Notes: generated by a model from the sequence alone, not told the origin. A stretch of 62,643 bases of DNA from Bacillota bacterium (GCA_023393115.1 JAEWMS010000071.1:1-62643), one strand, 5' to 3'. Counted from the stretch's first letter, positions 36,028 through 45,884 are shown. Program-made: numbers and translations.

Positions 36028-36720
36028 ATAAACGTTTCAAAGGATTGGAATCCAAGACAGGCCAGACTAAAGGAAATAATATTAAAGAAGGATAAATTTC
36101 ATGAAGCAATAAATCTATCTCTGGAGATGCACTCCCAGGTACATACATCTGAAATGTCAGGAGCAGCCTTCGTTACATATGAGGATATTTTATGGGAAAA
36201 CCTTGACCAGAAGGTATTTAGTGAACAGTTTAAGCAAAAAGGTACAACCATTGCTTGGAATCTGTGGCATCTGACAAGAATAGAGGATCTGACAGTTAAT
36301 CTTCTTATAGCAGAAAAGGACCAGGTTATAAACAGTTCTGGTTGGCTGGATAGAATGCAGGTGTCGGTAAGCGATACCGGAAATGCAATGAGTGATAGTG
36401 AGATAGCTGCTTTTAGCTCCCGGGTAAACATGCAGGAGCTGAGAAATTATAGAATAGAAGTCGGAAGAAAAACTCAAGAGATAATAAAAAAATTGACTCC
36501 TGAAATGCTGAAGCAAAAAGTGAAACCTGAAATGATACAAAGAATAAAGGAAGAAGGCGGAGTTACTGACGCCGAGGATTCCAAATGGCTATTGGATTTT
36601 TGGGGCAAGAAGACTGTTGCGGGAATCATTCAAATGCCAATTACACGCCATCAGATTGTTCATCTAAACGATAGCTTAATGCTGAAAGACAAGCTTTCCA
36701 AAAAATATATATCAAAATAA
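36028..36720 (+). CDS. DinB-family protein
   Basis: A four-helix DinB/YfiT-like protein of about 230 residues. The frame from the first ATG (36127) misses about 33 residues that are clearly coding (DWNPRQARLKEIILKK, then EAINLSLEMHS). No ATG, GTG or TTG lies upstream in frame. A strong GGGGGTGG (36013-36020) sits 7 nt before an in-frame ATA (36028), the best candidate start. The motif TTIAWNLWHLTRIEDL holds the metal-site His, and QMPITRHQIVHLND a second. The role is unknown; relatives include thiol-dependent transferases. Confidence 0.75.
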   Translation: MNVSKDWNPRQARLKEIILKKDKFHEAINLSLEMHSQVHTSEMSGAAFVTYEDILWENLDQKVFSEQFKQKGTTIAWNLWHLTRIEDLTVNLLIAEKDQVINSSGWLDRMQVSVSDTGNAMSDSEIAAFSSRVNMQELRNYRIEVGRKTQEIIKKLTPEMLKQKVKPEMIQRIKEEGGVTDAEDSKWLLDFWGKKTVAGIIQMPITRHQIVHLNDSLMLKDKLSKKYISK

Positions 36721-36753
36721 TTATTAGTTTTACAATTAAATAGACTGCATATT

Positions 36754-36805
36754 GAACCGACCTCCAATAGTCAGATTTTTTGGTCTAACTTTTGGGGGTC
36801 GGTTC
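36754..36805 (+). terminator. Large hairpin downstream of the DinB gene
   Basis: GAACCGACC (36754-36762) pairs perfectly with GGTCGGTTC (36797-36805). Inside, AGTCAGA and TCTAACT form a second imperfect stem around a T-rich loop. A weak T-rich stretch follows. It probably ends DinB transcription before the ABC operon. Confidence 0.5.
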
Positions 36806-36906
36806 ACATTTTGTCAGTAAACATAAAATTGTTTAATTAATTAAGGATTATTTAATAATTTAAAAGTTATACTTGTCACATAAATTGAGAAAAAGGGTGA
36901 TAAAAA

Positions 36907-39276
36907 GTGTTTGCAAAAATATTGAAAAAAGATCTTAAAAGAAAAAAAGCTATGAATATAGTGTTATTTCTATTTATGATAACAGCCAGTATGCTGATAG
37001 CCAGCAGTGTGAATTTGCTTTACACCTCTACAACAGCCTTGGAACATTTTAAGGAGCAGTCAAAAACCTCAGATAATATATTTATTACACTATATGATTC
37101 TGAAAATGATAGAATGATGGAGGAATGGATTGATAAATACAATAAAATCAAGGAAGTAAACACAGAAGATATGATTCTGGTTATGGCGGATAAAATTACT
37201 CTTCTGTCACAAGATAAAAAGATTGAGGATGAAACTACACTATCGGTTGCAAAAGTCCCTAAAAAGGACAATCTGATATTCAGTGAACAGGATGAAAAAG
37301 TTGAATTAAATCCTGGAGAAGTAGCTATTCCAAAAGTAATAAAGGATAATGCCAATCTTAAAATAGGGGATAAGATTAAAATAAGGATTGGTAATCTGGA
37401 AAAGGAGTTTGTAGTCAAAAATTACATAAAGGATGTATTGTTTGGATCAGGTATGATGGGCTTTAAAAGATTTATCATTAGCGATGAAGACTATGAGGAA
37501 TATAATAAAGTCTCTGAAAAAAACATATTGAAACTATGGGGGATTACAAAGGCCGAGACAGCCACTTATGATGATATTGAAAAGGATTTCAGTAAAACTT
37601 CTATTGCTTCTTTATTTACTTTTAACAATGAGGTTGTCTCGTTTGGATATCTAATGGATTTAGTATCGGCAGCTATTATGAGCATAGTGAGTATATTCCT
37701 GATATTAATTGCTTTTCTTATTTTAAGGTTTACCATAAGATTCACAATTGAAGAAGATTTTAAAGAAATAGGAATTATGAAAGCAATTGGTCTGAAAAAC
37801 CTGGGAATAAAGAAAATTTACCTAGTCAAATATTCAGCACTTTCATTATTTGGTGGTGGTATAGGTTTTGCAGTAAGTATCCCGTTTTCGGGTTATCTGC
37901 TGAGTAATTTGTCTGAGAACATTATGATTACAACTTCGGTATTGAATTATTCTCTTGCTGCTTTAAGCTCTGTATTTATTATGTTTGTAACAATTTTATT
38001 CTGTTATCTCTGCACCGGTCGTATCAATAAACTGACCGCTATAGATGCCATCAGGCAGGGAAGCACCGGCGAGCGGTTTTCTGTCTCAAGGAAATTGAAG
38101 CTTCACAATGTAATGCATATAAGTACACCGGTGTATATGGCTATTGGGGATCTCCTGGGCGGTTTTAAGAGATTTCTTATCCTTGTTGTAACTTTTATAC
38201 TTGGTACAGTTATTATTATTGTGCCAATAAATAATATAAATACTTTGTTATCTGATGATATTAATACATTATTTGGTTTAGGCAGTTCGGATTTCAGTAT
38301 TAGTGCTGAAAGCTTAGGTAATACATACAGAAATTCAAGTGTAGAAGAACTTCTTGCCGATACTACTACCACTAAACTGAAAATAAAGGAAAAAGGGTTT
38401 GATGTAAATCTTCATCTTGAAATTATGTGTATGACCAAAATCCACGCAGGTGATCCTAACGTAAGCCGAAATATATTAGGGTTACAAGGCTATGATTATT
38501 CAACTGGAAATTATACTTATCTGGAGGGAACACCTCCAGAATTGGAGAACGAAGCGGCAATAACAAAAAAAGTAGCGGATTATTTTGGAATAGGATGGGG
38601 CGACTCCATTTACCGTATCGATAAAGATGGGACAGAAAAATTCATAGTAACAGCACTATATCAATCAATGAACAATCTTGGTTTTTCTGTACGCTTTTCA
38701 GACAAACATTTGATGAAAATTGATAACAGATACGGAATTACCTTATTCGGGGAATTTAAGGACGGAAATTCAGAGCAGTTAATAGAGTTGAAAAATCAAT
38801 TCCCTGAGCTTGGTATCAAAAGTGCAAGAGAGTATATGGATTATCTTATGGGTAATATTCTAGGTCAGTTAGGAAGCCTTAAAAATATTATCATAATAGT
38901 TGTGTTGGGTATTAATTTCCTTATAGCAACCCTGATTGTGAGGATGCATATAACAAAAGAAATTCCTGAAATCGCATTGCTTAAATCCATAGGCTTTAAG
39001 GACAGAGAAATAAGGAAATGGCAGGCTGTAAGAATAATGCTTATACTTATTAAATCAATTATTTTTGGTACTATAATAGCCAACTTGACGGGAAGTTATA
39101 TATCCTCAGGCATATTCAACCTCATGGGGGCCACTAATATTAAATTGAAAATAGAGCCAGTACAGGTCTATCTGATATACCCGGCTATTATACTGACGGT
39201 TACAATGTTATCAGTTCTTGTAAGTCTCGGGCAGGTAAGAAGGACCCGCATATGGGAAATTAATAACCAGGAGTAA
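36907..39276 (+). CDS. FtsX-type ABC transporter permease (two-domain)
   Basis: A permease of 789 residues starting at GTG after AAAAGGGTGA. It has an N-terminal helix, an extracellular domain (about 45-245), a first FtsX domain with three helices (FKEIGIMKAIGLKNLGIKKI), then a second helix-extracellular-FtsX unit (IPEIALLKSIGFKDREIRKW near 700). This double-FtsX build is that of BceB/SalY-type peptide-sensing and detoxifying transporters. It heads an operon with the ATPase, response regulator and histidine kinase. Confidence 0.9.
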   Translation: MFAKILKKDLKRKKAMNIVLFLFMITASMLIASSVNLLYTSTTALEHFKEQSKTSDNIFITLYDSENDRMMEEWIDKYNKIKEVNTEDMILVMADKITLLSQDKKIEDETTLSVAKVPKKDNLIFSEQDEKVELNPGEVAIPKVIKDNANLKIGDKIKIRIGNLEKEFVVKNYIKDVLFGSGMMGFKRFIISDEDYEEYNKVSEKNILKLWGITKAETATYDDIEKDFSKTSIASLFTFNNEVVSFGYLMDLVSAAIMSIVSIFLILIAFLILRFTIRFTIEEDFKEIGIMKAIGLKNLGIKKIYLVKYSALSLFGGGIGFAVSIPFSGYLLSNLSENIMITTSVLNYSLAALSSVFIMFVTILFCYLCTGRINKLTAIDAIRQGSTGERFSVSRKLKLHNVMHISTPVYMAIGDLLGGFKRFLILVVTFILGTVIIIVPINNINTLLSDDINTLFGLGSSDFSISAESLGNTYRNSSVEELLADTTTTKLKIKEKGFDVNLHLEIMCMTKIHAGDPNVSRNILGLQGYDYSTGNYTYLEGTPPELENEAAITKKVADYFGIGWGDSIYRIDKDGTEKFIVTALYQSMNNLGFSVRFSDKHLMKIDNRYGITLFGEFKDGNSEQLIELKNQFPELGIKSAREYMDYLMGNILGQLGSLKNIIIIVVLGINFLIATLIVRMHITKEIPEIALLKSIGFKDREIRKWQAVRIMLILIKSIIFGTIIANLTGSYISSGIFNLMGATNIKLKIEPVQVYLIYPAIILTVTMLSVLVSLGQVRRTRIWEINNQE

Positions 39277-39324
39277 AAAATTAATATTAAATTAAAGAAT
39301 ATAAAAGGAAAGGATGTTAAAATT

Positions 39325-40098
39325 ATGAATAAAGTATTGAGTGTTAATAACCTTTGTAAAACATATATAGTTAATAAAAGACAGAATAATGTCCTCAGAA
39401 ATGTAAACTTCGAAATGAATGAGGGTGAATTTGTGTCAATAATGGGGCCTTCCGGCTCGGGAAAATCCACATTATTGTATACTGTCAGCGGAATGGACCG
39501 CCTGACAGCCGGAAAGGTAATTTTCGCCGGAAAAGATATAAGTGATGTGAGCCCTAACAAAATGTCCGATATAAGAATAAACGAGATGGGCTTTGTATTC
39601 CAGCAGATGCATATGTTGAGAAACCTATCCATATATGATAACATAATTCTATCGGCTTACAATTCTGACTCGGGTAAAACAAGGGAACAGCGTAAGAAAA
39701 TAAACGAATATGCAATAGAGCTTATGAGAAAGCTAGAAATTATTGATATTGCTGACAATGATATTACCGAGGTCTCAGGTGGACAGCTTCAGAGAGCTTG
39801 TATCTGCAGGTCATTGATAAACAAGCCCAAAATGATTTTTGCTGATGAGCCAACAGGTGCACTTAATTCTAAGACCGCAAATGAGGTTATGTCGGAATTT
39901 AATAAAATAAATCGTATGGGTACCTCAATTCTATTGGTCACCCATGACATTAAGGTTGCAGCTAAGACTGATAAGATTCTTTACATAGTAGATGGAAATA
40001 TTCAAGGTGAGTTTGTTTTGGGAAAGTACTCAGAGGAGAGTACCCAGAAGGATCGTGAAAGGAAGCTTAACAGCTGGCTTATGGATATGGGATGGTGA
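39325..40098 (+). CDS. ABC transporter ATPase (BceA/SalX-like)
   Basis: An ATPase of 257 residues. It has Walker A GPSGSGKSTL (about 46-55), Q-loop FVFQQMHML, signature VSGGQLQRACICRSL, Walker B MIFADEPTGALNSKT and switch His in LLVTHD. It partners the permease at 36907-39276. A short tail rich in Lys, Arg and Glu follows the ATPase core. Confidence 0.93.
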   Translation: MNKVLSVNNLCKTYIVNKRQNNVLRNVNFEMNEGEFVSIMGPSGSGKSTLLYTVSGMDRLTAGKVIFAGKDISDVSPNKMSDIRINEMGFVFQQMHMLRNLSIYDNIILSAYNSDSGKTREQRKKINEYAIELMRKLEIIDIADNDITEVSGGQLQRACICRSLINKPKMIFADEPTGALNSKTANEVMSEFNKINRMGTSILLVTHDIKVAAKTDKILYIVDGNIQGEFVLGKYSEESTQKDRERKLNSWLMDMGW

Positions 40099-40101
40099 CA
40101 C

Positions 40102-40782
40102 ATGGTAGATGTATTGATTATAGAAGATAATCTTGAAATCGGAACCATTCTTTGCGATTTTCTCGCAAAGGATGGTTATTCGTTATATTTGGCCGGCAGC
40201 GGTGAAGAAGGTATGGAGTACATAAAAAATAACATTGTAAAACTAGTCTTGCTGGACATAATGCTGCCGGGGATCGATGGGTTCGGTGTCTGCCAACTGA
40301 TAAGAGAACAGGGGGATACTCCTATTATAATTATAAGTGCCAGAGTAAATAAAAAGGACAAGCTTGCAGGTCTGGAACTTGGAGCTGATGATTATATAGA
40401 AAAGCCCTTTGACATGGACATCCTTTCTGCGAAAATTGCAGCATTGCTCAGACGAAATTATGATTTCAGAGATAAGAACAGTGTATTGTCTGATGGGGAT
40501 ATAACCATTGACATAAATGCAATGACAGTATACTTTCAGAAAAAGCCTTTAACCATGACCACTAAAGAATTCGAATTATTAGTAATGTTTCTGCAAAACA
40601 AGGGTAAAACCTTGAGAAAGGAATGGCTCTTTGACAAAGTCTGGGGTACAGACAGCTTCAGTGAACCTTCCACATTGACTGTACATATCAATAAACTCCG
40701 TGAAAAGATTGAAGCAATTCCCAAAAATCCAAAAAGGATAGTAACAGTATGGGGAGTGGGTTATAAATATGAAGCACTATAA
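40102..40782 (+). CDS. OmpR-type response regulator
   Basis: A regulator of 226 residues. The receiver has acidic pocket IIEDN, phospho-acceptor Asp in LVLLDIMLPGIDGF (about 52), Thr/Ser in IIIISARV and Lys in YIEKPFDMD. The C-terminal winged helix (about 128-225, LTMTTKEFELLVMFLQNKG and TLTVHINKLREKIE) is intact. It starts 3 bp after the ATPase gene and overlaps the kinase gene by 14 nt. Its normal partner kinase is broken. Confidence 0.94.
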   Translation: MVDVLIIEDNLEIGTILCDFLAKDGYSLYLAGSGEEGMEYIKNNIVKLVLLDIMLPGIDGFGVCQLIREQGDTPIIIISARVNKKDKLAGLELGADDYIEKPFDMDILSAKIAALLRRNYDFRDKNSVLSDGDITIDINAMTVYFQKKPLTMTTKEFELLVMFLQNKGKTLRKEWLFDKVWGTDSFSEPSTLTVHINKLREKIEAIPKNPKRIVTVWGVGYKYEAL

Positions 40783-42082
40783 CAGGATTATTGCCGGGGT
40801 AATCATATTTTGGATAATCCTTTCATCGCTGGCTTCAGCCCTTTTGTATTTTAATGATACCAGGCCCATTGAAAAAGGCTATAGAATTGATATAAACAGA
40901 ATAAATAATTTACTATCAGATGGGATTGAACTAAAAGATAATGATTTTAGCGAATTTGAGTATGTAGTCAATATTGAGACCTTAACGTACCCGTACTCCT
41001 ATAAGGACTTATCTGATTTTTTCAACGGCGAAGGCATACCTGGAGGTGTAGATTTTTCGGTACAGCCACTTTTATCAAATTTAGAGAATCAAAACAGTAA
41101 TAATCATGCTTTATCTTATCTTCGTTTCACATATCAAGCTCATGACGATAGTTACTTTATACTGAAAACTATAATAATAATTAACCTTTCTCTCTTTATT
41201 ATGGTTATACTGATTACTTCAATTATGCTGTTTATAAAGCGTTCAATTCTGCAACCCTTTAATCAAATTATTCAAATGCCGTATGAATTATCGAAGGGTC
41301 ACCTTAAAGTGGAGTTGAAGGAAAGTAAAAACAGATTTTTCGGTAAGTTTATATGGGGCTTGGAGCTTCTAAGGCAAAACCTTGAAACCCACAAGAAACG
41401 TGAATTACAGCTGGAAAAAGAAAAAAAGACCATGATACTATCTCTGTCACATGATATTAAAACTCCGCTTAGTACTATTAAATTATACTCCAAAGCTATC
41501 TATGACAATTTATACAGCTCCGAACAAAAAAAGGCTGAGGCGGCGCGGAATATTGAAGAAAAAGCTAATCAGATTGAGAGCTTTGTGGGTGAAATAATAG
41601 CTGCCTCCACAGGAGATATACTTGATATTCAGGTGACCCAGGGCGAATTTTACTTAAGTTAGCTTGTTAATCAAATAAGGAATACCTATGAGGATAAGTT
41701 AAGAATACTTAAAACAGATTTCATTATAGACAGTGTTGATGAGATTTTATTAAGGGGAGATTTGGAAAGGCTTGTAGAGGTTTTTGAAAATATATTAGAA
41801 AATGCCATAAAATACGGTGACGGTAGGTTGATAAAAATATCCTTCACAGATGAGGATTACTGCAAGCTTATAACTGTAACCAATTCCGGGCAGCCAATAC
41901 CTTCAACAGAGTTTGTACATATGTTTGAAAGCTTTTGGAGGGGGGGGAATTCCCATAATAAGGATGGCAGCGGGCTGGGTCTATATATATGTAAGGAGAT
42001 TATGAAAAAAATGGACGGGGATATATTTGCCGAAAATACAGCAGATACAATGAGCATTACAGTAGTTACGAGGTATATCTAA
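40769..42082 (+). pseudogene. Sensor histidine kinase broken by an in-frame TAG
   Basis: One reading frame of 438 codons with a single stop, TAG at 41660-41662. Before it are two membrane helices, a HAMP-like region and the phospho-acceptor His in SLSHDIKTPLSTIKLYSK (H about 229). After it the frame continues with no shift (LVNQIRNTYEDKLRILKTDF) into a full HATPase domain: N box ENILENAIKYGD and G boxes GSGLGLYICKEIM. The stop separates the dimerisation domain from the ATPase domain, so the truncated product cannot phosphorylate. GAG or CAG to TAG is the simplest cause. Read-through or a sequencing error are the alternatives. Confidence 0.88.
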
Positions 42083-42125
42083 TATATTGGTATAAATCGG
42101 TATTTTTATGGAGGAGGTATTAATC

Positions 42126-42527
42126 ATGCCATTTGTAAACATTAAGTTGGTTAAGGGACAAATATCTAAAAAGTAAAAAAACAGAATCATCGAAGGAATA
42201 ACAGATTTAATTGTTAATATCATGAATAGGGACAGAAATTTGACGGTTATTACTGTTGATGAGCTCAGCAGTGATGATTGGGCCATCGGAGGAAAAACCA
42301 TTGAAGCCATAACACCAGCAAGGATACCGGTATTTATAAATATCAAGGTTTCAAAGGGAACAACAACTGCTGAAGAAATAAATAAAATGATAGCTGCATC
42401 AAAGGAACTACTTACATCAATTCTAGGTAATAGTGATGAGTGCAATTATTTCATTGTTGATGAACTCAATCCGGATATGTGGGGCTTTGATGGTCAGACA
42501 ATGACTGAAAGGCGTAAAAACCGATGA
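42126..42527 (+). pseudogene. Tandem 4-oxalocrotonate tautomerase-like gene broken by TAA
   Basis: A frame of 133 codons from ATG 42126 (after GGAGGAGG). It encodes MPFVNIKLVKGQIS with the catalytic Pro after Met, then an in-frame TAA at 42174-42176, then NRIIEGITDLIVNIM and a second tautomerase-like half (IPVFINIKVSKGTT, near residue 70). A CAA to TAA change is the likely cause. The second half could only be made from an internal start (ATG 42222). The intact family isomerises small unsaturated acids. Its 3' end overlaps the MBL-fold gene by 4 nt. Confidence 0.82.
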
Positions 42528-43234
42528 AACATTGGACAACTAAAAATGGAATAAGAATCTACCGGATAGTTTCCGGGAGAAGTAATGCATTTTTATTAAG
42601 CAATGGTAAAAGGAACATATTAATAGATACTGGTATGAAAAGATGTCTTGGAAAAGTACTAGACGGCATCAATTCAGCAGGTCAGAATTCCTGTGATTAC
42701 ATTGTATTAACTCATTCTCATCATGACCATGCTGCAAATGCTGCGAGTATATCAGAACGATATAATTCTAAATTAATATTACATAAAAGCGAAACTGAAT
42801 TACTTGAAAAAGGAATTAGCAAGTTGCCTAAGGGAACTATTTCGGTTACAAAATTTCTTGTGGACAACTTTGAGGGGAAGGTTAGCTCGAAATTTTCATA
42901 CGACCCCAAAAATTGTGATATAGCAGTAGACAGCTATTATGACTTGGAGGAAATGGGGTTCAAGGCGTATATTTTACACACTCCCGGGCATTCAAAGGGT
43001 TCAATCAGCATCATAGTGGACGGGGAAATTGCAATAGTTGGTGATGCAATGTTCGGTATTTTTAAAGGGTCAATTTTTCCGCCCTATGCCGATGATGTGA
43101 CAGGAATGGTAAAAAGCTGGGGTAAACTTCTAGAAACCGGCTGTAGCCTGTTTTTACCTGCCCATGGCTCTGCCAACTCAAGAGAACTGGTAACAAATCA
43201 ATTCTATAAGTATAAAGAAAGGCTTGGTATTTGA
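42524..43234 (+). CDS. Metallo-beta-lactamase-fold hydrolase
   Basis: A hydrolase of 236 residues with the full metal set: HSHHDHAAN (about 65-73), HTPGHSKGS (about 150-158), Asp in IVGDAMFG and the C-terminal PAHGS. This is the glyoxalase II-like branch; the substrate is unknown. It begins within the 3' end of the broken tautomerase gene (ATGA overlap) and ends in a TGATG overlap with the next gene, so it is likely translationally coupled. Confidence 0.9.
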   Translation: MKHWTTKNGIRIYRIVSGRSNAFLLSNGKRNILIDTGMKRCLGKVLDGINSAGQNSCDYIVLTHSHHDHAANAASISERYNSKLILHKSETELLEKGISKLPKGTISVTKFLVDNFEGKVSSKFSYDPKNCDIAVDSYYDLEEMGFKAYILHTPGHSKGSISIIVDGEIAIVGDAMFGIFKGSIFPPYADDVTGMVKSWGKLLETGCSLFLPAHGSANSRELVTNQFYKYKERLGI

Positions 43235-44121
43235 TGACTGAGAATAAGGTAGTAAACAATAAGTTATTCAGTCAAAGAAACAGGGTATTCTATTTTCTGG
43301 CTGTATGGTATAAGCGTTTTGTCAGGTATTATCAGTCGTTCTTTGACTTGCGTTCATATGCAAGGGATAAGCAAATTGAAAAACTGCCCTACAGGGTTAA
43401 AAAGCACCAGTCTGTTCTTATTAGAAAACTTGGAGACAGTGACATGCAACTCCAATACAATAAGGTTACCAACTTGAAAATAGCAATTGAGAAGCTGAAT
43501 GGTATAATAATTAAGCCAAATGAAGTATTTTCTTTCTGTAGGTTAGTTGGCTTGCCCACAAAAAGGAAAGGCTATCTTCCCGGTATGGAACTGTTTTTCG
43601 AGGAAGCCAGACCCGGAGTCGGCGGTGGACTGTGCCAGATAGCAAACCTTATTCACTGGCTGGTTCTTCATAGCTCGTTAACAATAACAGAAAGGCATCA
43701 TCATAGTTTTGATCCTTTCCCGGATCAGGGCAGAGTATTACCCTTTGGTGGCGGAGCAACAATTTTTTATAACTATGTTGATTTACAGTTTAAAAACTCT
43801 ACTCCTTACACTTATCAATTAAATTTCTGGCTTTCGGAAAAATGTCTGGAAGGGGAATTAAGAATTAATGAGGAGCTTAATTATGCTTATCATGTATTCG
43901 AAAAAAATCACAGATTCTTAAAGATTGCGACTGAATACTATCGAGAAAATGAGATATGGAGAAATAAAATACTGAAGTTTGAAGGCGGGAAAATACTTGA
44001 GACTAAGCTATTGATTAAGAATTTCTCAAAAGTGAAGTACATTCCTGGAAATTTTAAAGAGGTTGAAGAATACAATATTTACAATTTGTCCCATAATAAA
44101 TTTAATTATAGAAAGGGGTAA
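43234..44121 (+). CDS. VanW-family protein
   Basis: A protein of 295 residues starting at the ATG 43234 that overlaps the previous stop. The VanW core is complete: KPNEVFSFCRLVGLPTKRKG, GGGLCQIANLIHWLVLHS, ERHHHSFDPFPDQGRVLPFG and ATIFYNYVDLQFKN. The family is named from a vancomycin-resistance cluster, but its biochemical role is unknown. No signal peptide is seen, unlike many long VanW proteins. Confidence 0.9.
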   Translation: MTENKVVNNKLFSQRNRVFYFLAVWYKRFVRYYQSFFDLRSYARDKQIEKLPYRVKKHQSVLIRKLGDSDMQLQYNKVTNLKIAIEKLNGIIIKPNEVFSFCRLVGLPTKRKGYLPGMELFFEEARPGVGGGLCQIANLIHWLVLHSSLTITERHHHSFDPFPDQGRVLPFGGGATIFYNYVDLQFKNSTPYTYQLNFWLSEKCLEGELRINEELNYAYHVFEKNHRFLKIATEYYRENEIWRNKILKFEGGKILETKLLIKNFSKVKYIPGNFKEVEEYNIYNLSHNKFNYRKG

Positions 44122-44126
44122 AACTT

Positions 44127-44861
44127 ATGTGGACTGGAGCAGAACTTAAGTTAAGAGCAAGACAGGTTTTAAGTAATAATTATTGGAAAGCCTTCTTAAT
44201 AGGCTTGGTAATTCTTTTCGCTACAGGCGGTAGCCAGGGTGGAAGCACCAGCGGGGGGAGAAATAATATTAACAACAATATTCAAGGTTGGAATTTGCCT
44301 GATTTTTCTCCTCAGTACATAGTAATGGGTATTTTACTTATAATTTCAGTTATATTTGTTGTAATGGCATTTTTTACAGCTATGAGAATATTTTTAGGCT
44401 ATCCCCTGGAGGTTGGAGGCAGAAGGTATTTTATCAAATCAGCCCAGAATACCGATAATAAGGGTTGTTTCACGTTTGCCTTTACCGGTGGTAATTATAA
44501 GGGTATTCTTATAACTATGCTTCTGAAAGGTATCTTCAATTTCCTATGGTATCTACTTTTTATAATACCCGGAATTGTTAAAGCCTATTCATACAGCATG
44601 GTGCCCTACATTCTTGCTGAGAACCCGAATATCGGAGCCACAAGAGCTATTGAACTAAGTAAGAACATGACGAATGGCCATAAGGCCGCTATGTTTGTAC
44701 TGGATTTGTCTTTCATCGGCTGGTATCTGCTGGGAGTACTTGCGCTGGGAATCGGAACACTGTTCGTACTGCCCTATGACTATGCGACAAAAGCAGAATT
44801 ATATCTGGTGCTTAAAGAAAACGCATATAGAAACGGCTTTTGGGTGGAGGGTGAATTATAG
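44127..44861 (+). CDS. DUF975-family membrane protein
   Basis: A protein of 244 residues with five or so membrane helices. The N terminus LKLRARQVLSNNYWKAFLIG and the later FIIPGIVKAYSYSMVPYILAENPN and ATRAIELSKNMTNGHK are the marks of DUF975. A Gly/Ser/Asn-rich loop follows the first helix. The function is unknown. It shares one base with the next start. Confidence 0.88.
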   Translation: MWTGAELKLRARQVLSNNYWKAFLIGLVILFATGGSQGGSTSGGRNNINNNIQGWNLPDFSPQYIVMGILLIISVIFVVMAFFTAMRIFLGYPLEVGGRRYFIKSAQNTDNKGCFTFAFTGGNYKGILITMLLKGIFNFLWYLLFIIPGIVKAYSYSMVPYILAENPNIGATRAIELSKNMTNGHKAAMFVLDLSFIGWYLLGVLALGIGTLFVLPYDYATKAELYLVLKENAYRNGFWVEGEL

Positions 44862-45184
44862 TGAATACTTACTCAGTTGCGATAGAGAATATCAACTCAG
44901 CTGAAGCACATTGTATACTGGAGGAGCTTTCAGAGGTGTTGGAGAAGATTACTGGAAACAGCGGTAAAAACTCATTTGATATAACTGATATAAACAATCC
45001 CAAAGCGGTATTTGTAATAGCCCGCGACCAATTCGGAGAAGCTGTAGGATGTGGGGTATTAAGACCACTAAGTACCGATATCGCTGAAATAAAACGAGTT
45101 TACTCCCGAACAAAAAAAGCAGGTATAGGTAAAGAAATAGTAAACGGAGTATCCCAAAGAATTTATAGAGTACCTATATTGTAA
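44861..45184 (+). pseudogene. GNAT acetyltransferase truncated by a deletion
   Basis: It starts at GTG in a 1-nt overlap with the upstream stop. The N-terminal part of a GNAT is normal: VFVIARDQFGEAVGCGVLRP, then AEIKRVYSRTKKAGIGKEIV, the start of the acetyl-CoA loop. At about 45140 the protein turns into unrelated residues and stops. The DNA from there, read in another frame, is the middle of a methyltransferase N terminus. About 40 C-terminal residues of the GNAT are therefore lost, and it should be inactive. Confidence 0.8.
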
Positions 45185-45845
45185 TGTGGGCTTCAATCAA
45201 TCCAGTATCATTGCGGATGTTGGCTCAGGCACAGGTATTCTTACAGGCCAGCTTCTGGAAATGGGAAGCCGGGTATACGGCGTAGAACCAAACCAGGATA
45301 TGAGAAGCAGGGCTGAAAATAGGTTATCAGGGATAACGAGATATACCTCTGTGGATGGAACAGCAGAAAATACCAAACTTGAAGACGACAGTGTAGATTT
45401 TGTTTCGGTAGCTCAGGCATTTCATTGGTTTGATATTTTAGCCTTCAAAAAAGAATGTCAGAGGATATTAAAGCCCGGTGGTATGGCAGTACTTGTTTGG
45501 AACAGTCGTGTATCTGATTCGCCCATAGTAATGGACAATGCCGAGGTTTTTAGAAAATATTGTCCTGAGTTTAAGGGTTTTTCCGGAGGGATTGAGGAGA
45601 GAACTTCTGATTTCTCAATATTCTTCAAAGAGAGCAGCTACACAACAAAACAATTCAATAATGATATATCCTATGATTTAGAGGGTTTTATTGGAAGAAG
45701 TTTATCTGCCTCCTACTCACCAAAAAAGGGAGATGCCAGTTATGACATGTTTATTGCAGCAGTAACCGATATATTTGAGAAATATAGTTTTAACGGAAAA
45801 GTCGTTATTCCCAATATAACCAGAGCATACATAGGTAAGGTGTAA
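45144..45845 (+). pseudogene. SAM-dependent methyltransferase lacking its N terminus
   Basis: The open frame from 45144 encodes TEYPKEFIEYLY followed by SSIIADVGSGTGILTGQLLE (motif I) and SVDFVSVAQAFHWFD, a class I methyltransferase normal to its C terminus (YIGKV). Homologues have about 20-40 more N-terminal residues before the Tyr-Pro motif. Here these are replaced by the GNAT gene. Only a GTG (45186) without a clear ribosome site could start it, giving 219 residues. It is therefore the other half of the same deletion event. Confidence 0.75.
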
Positions 45846-45884
45846 GCTGTAGATGTAACAGGATAAAAACTACATATTGTTGAC

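Noticed and set aside
41660..42176. Reassigned stop codons (TAG/TAA read as Gln)
   Set aside because: Nearby genes end normally at TAA and TAG with correct family lengths, so a changed genetic code does not fit; simple nonsense mutations do.
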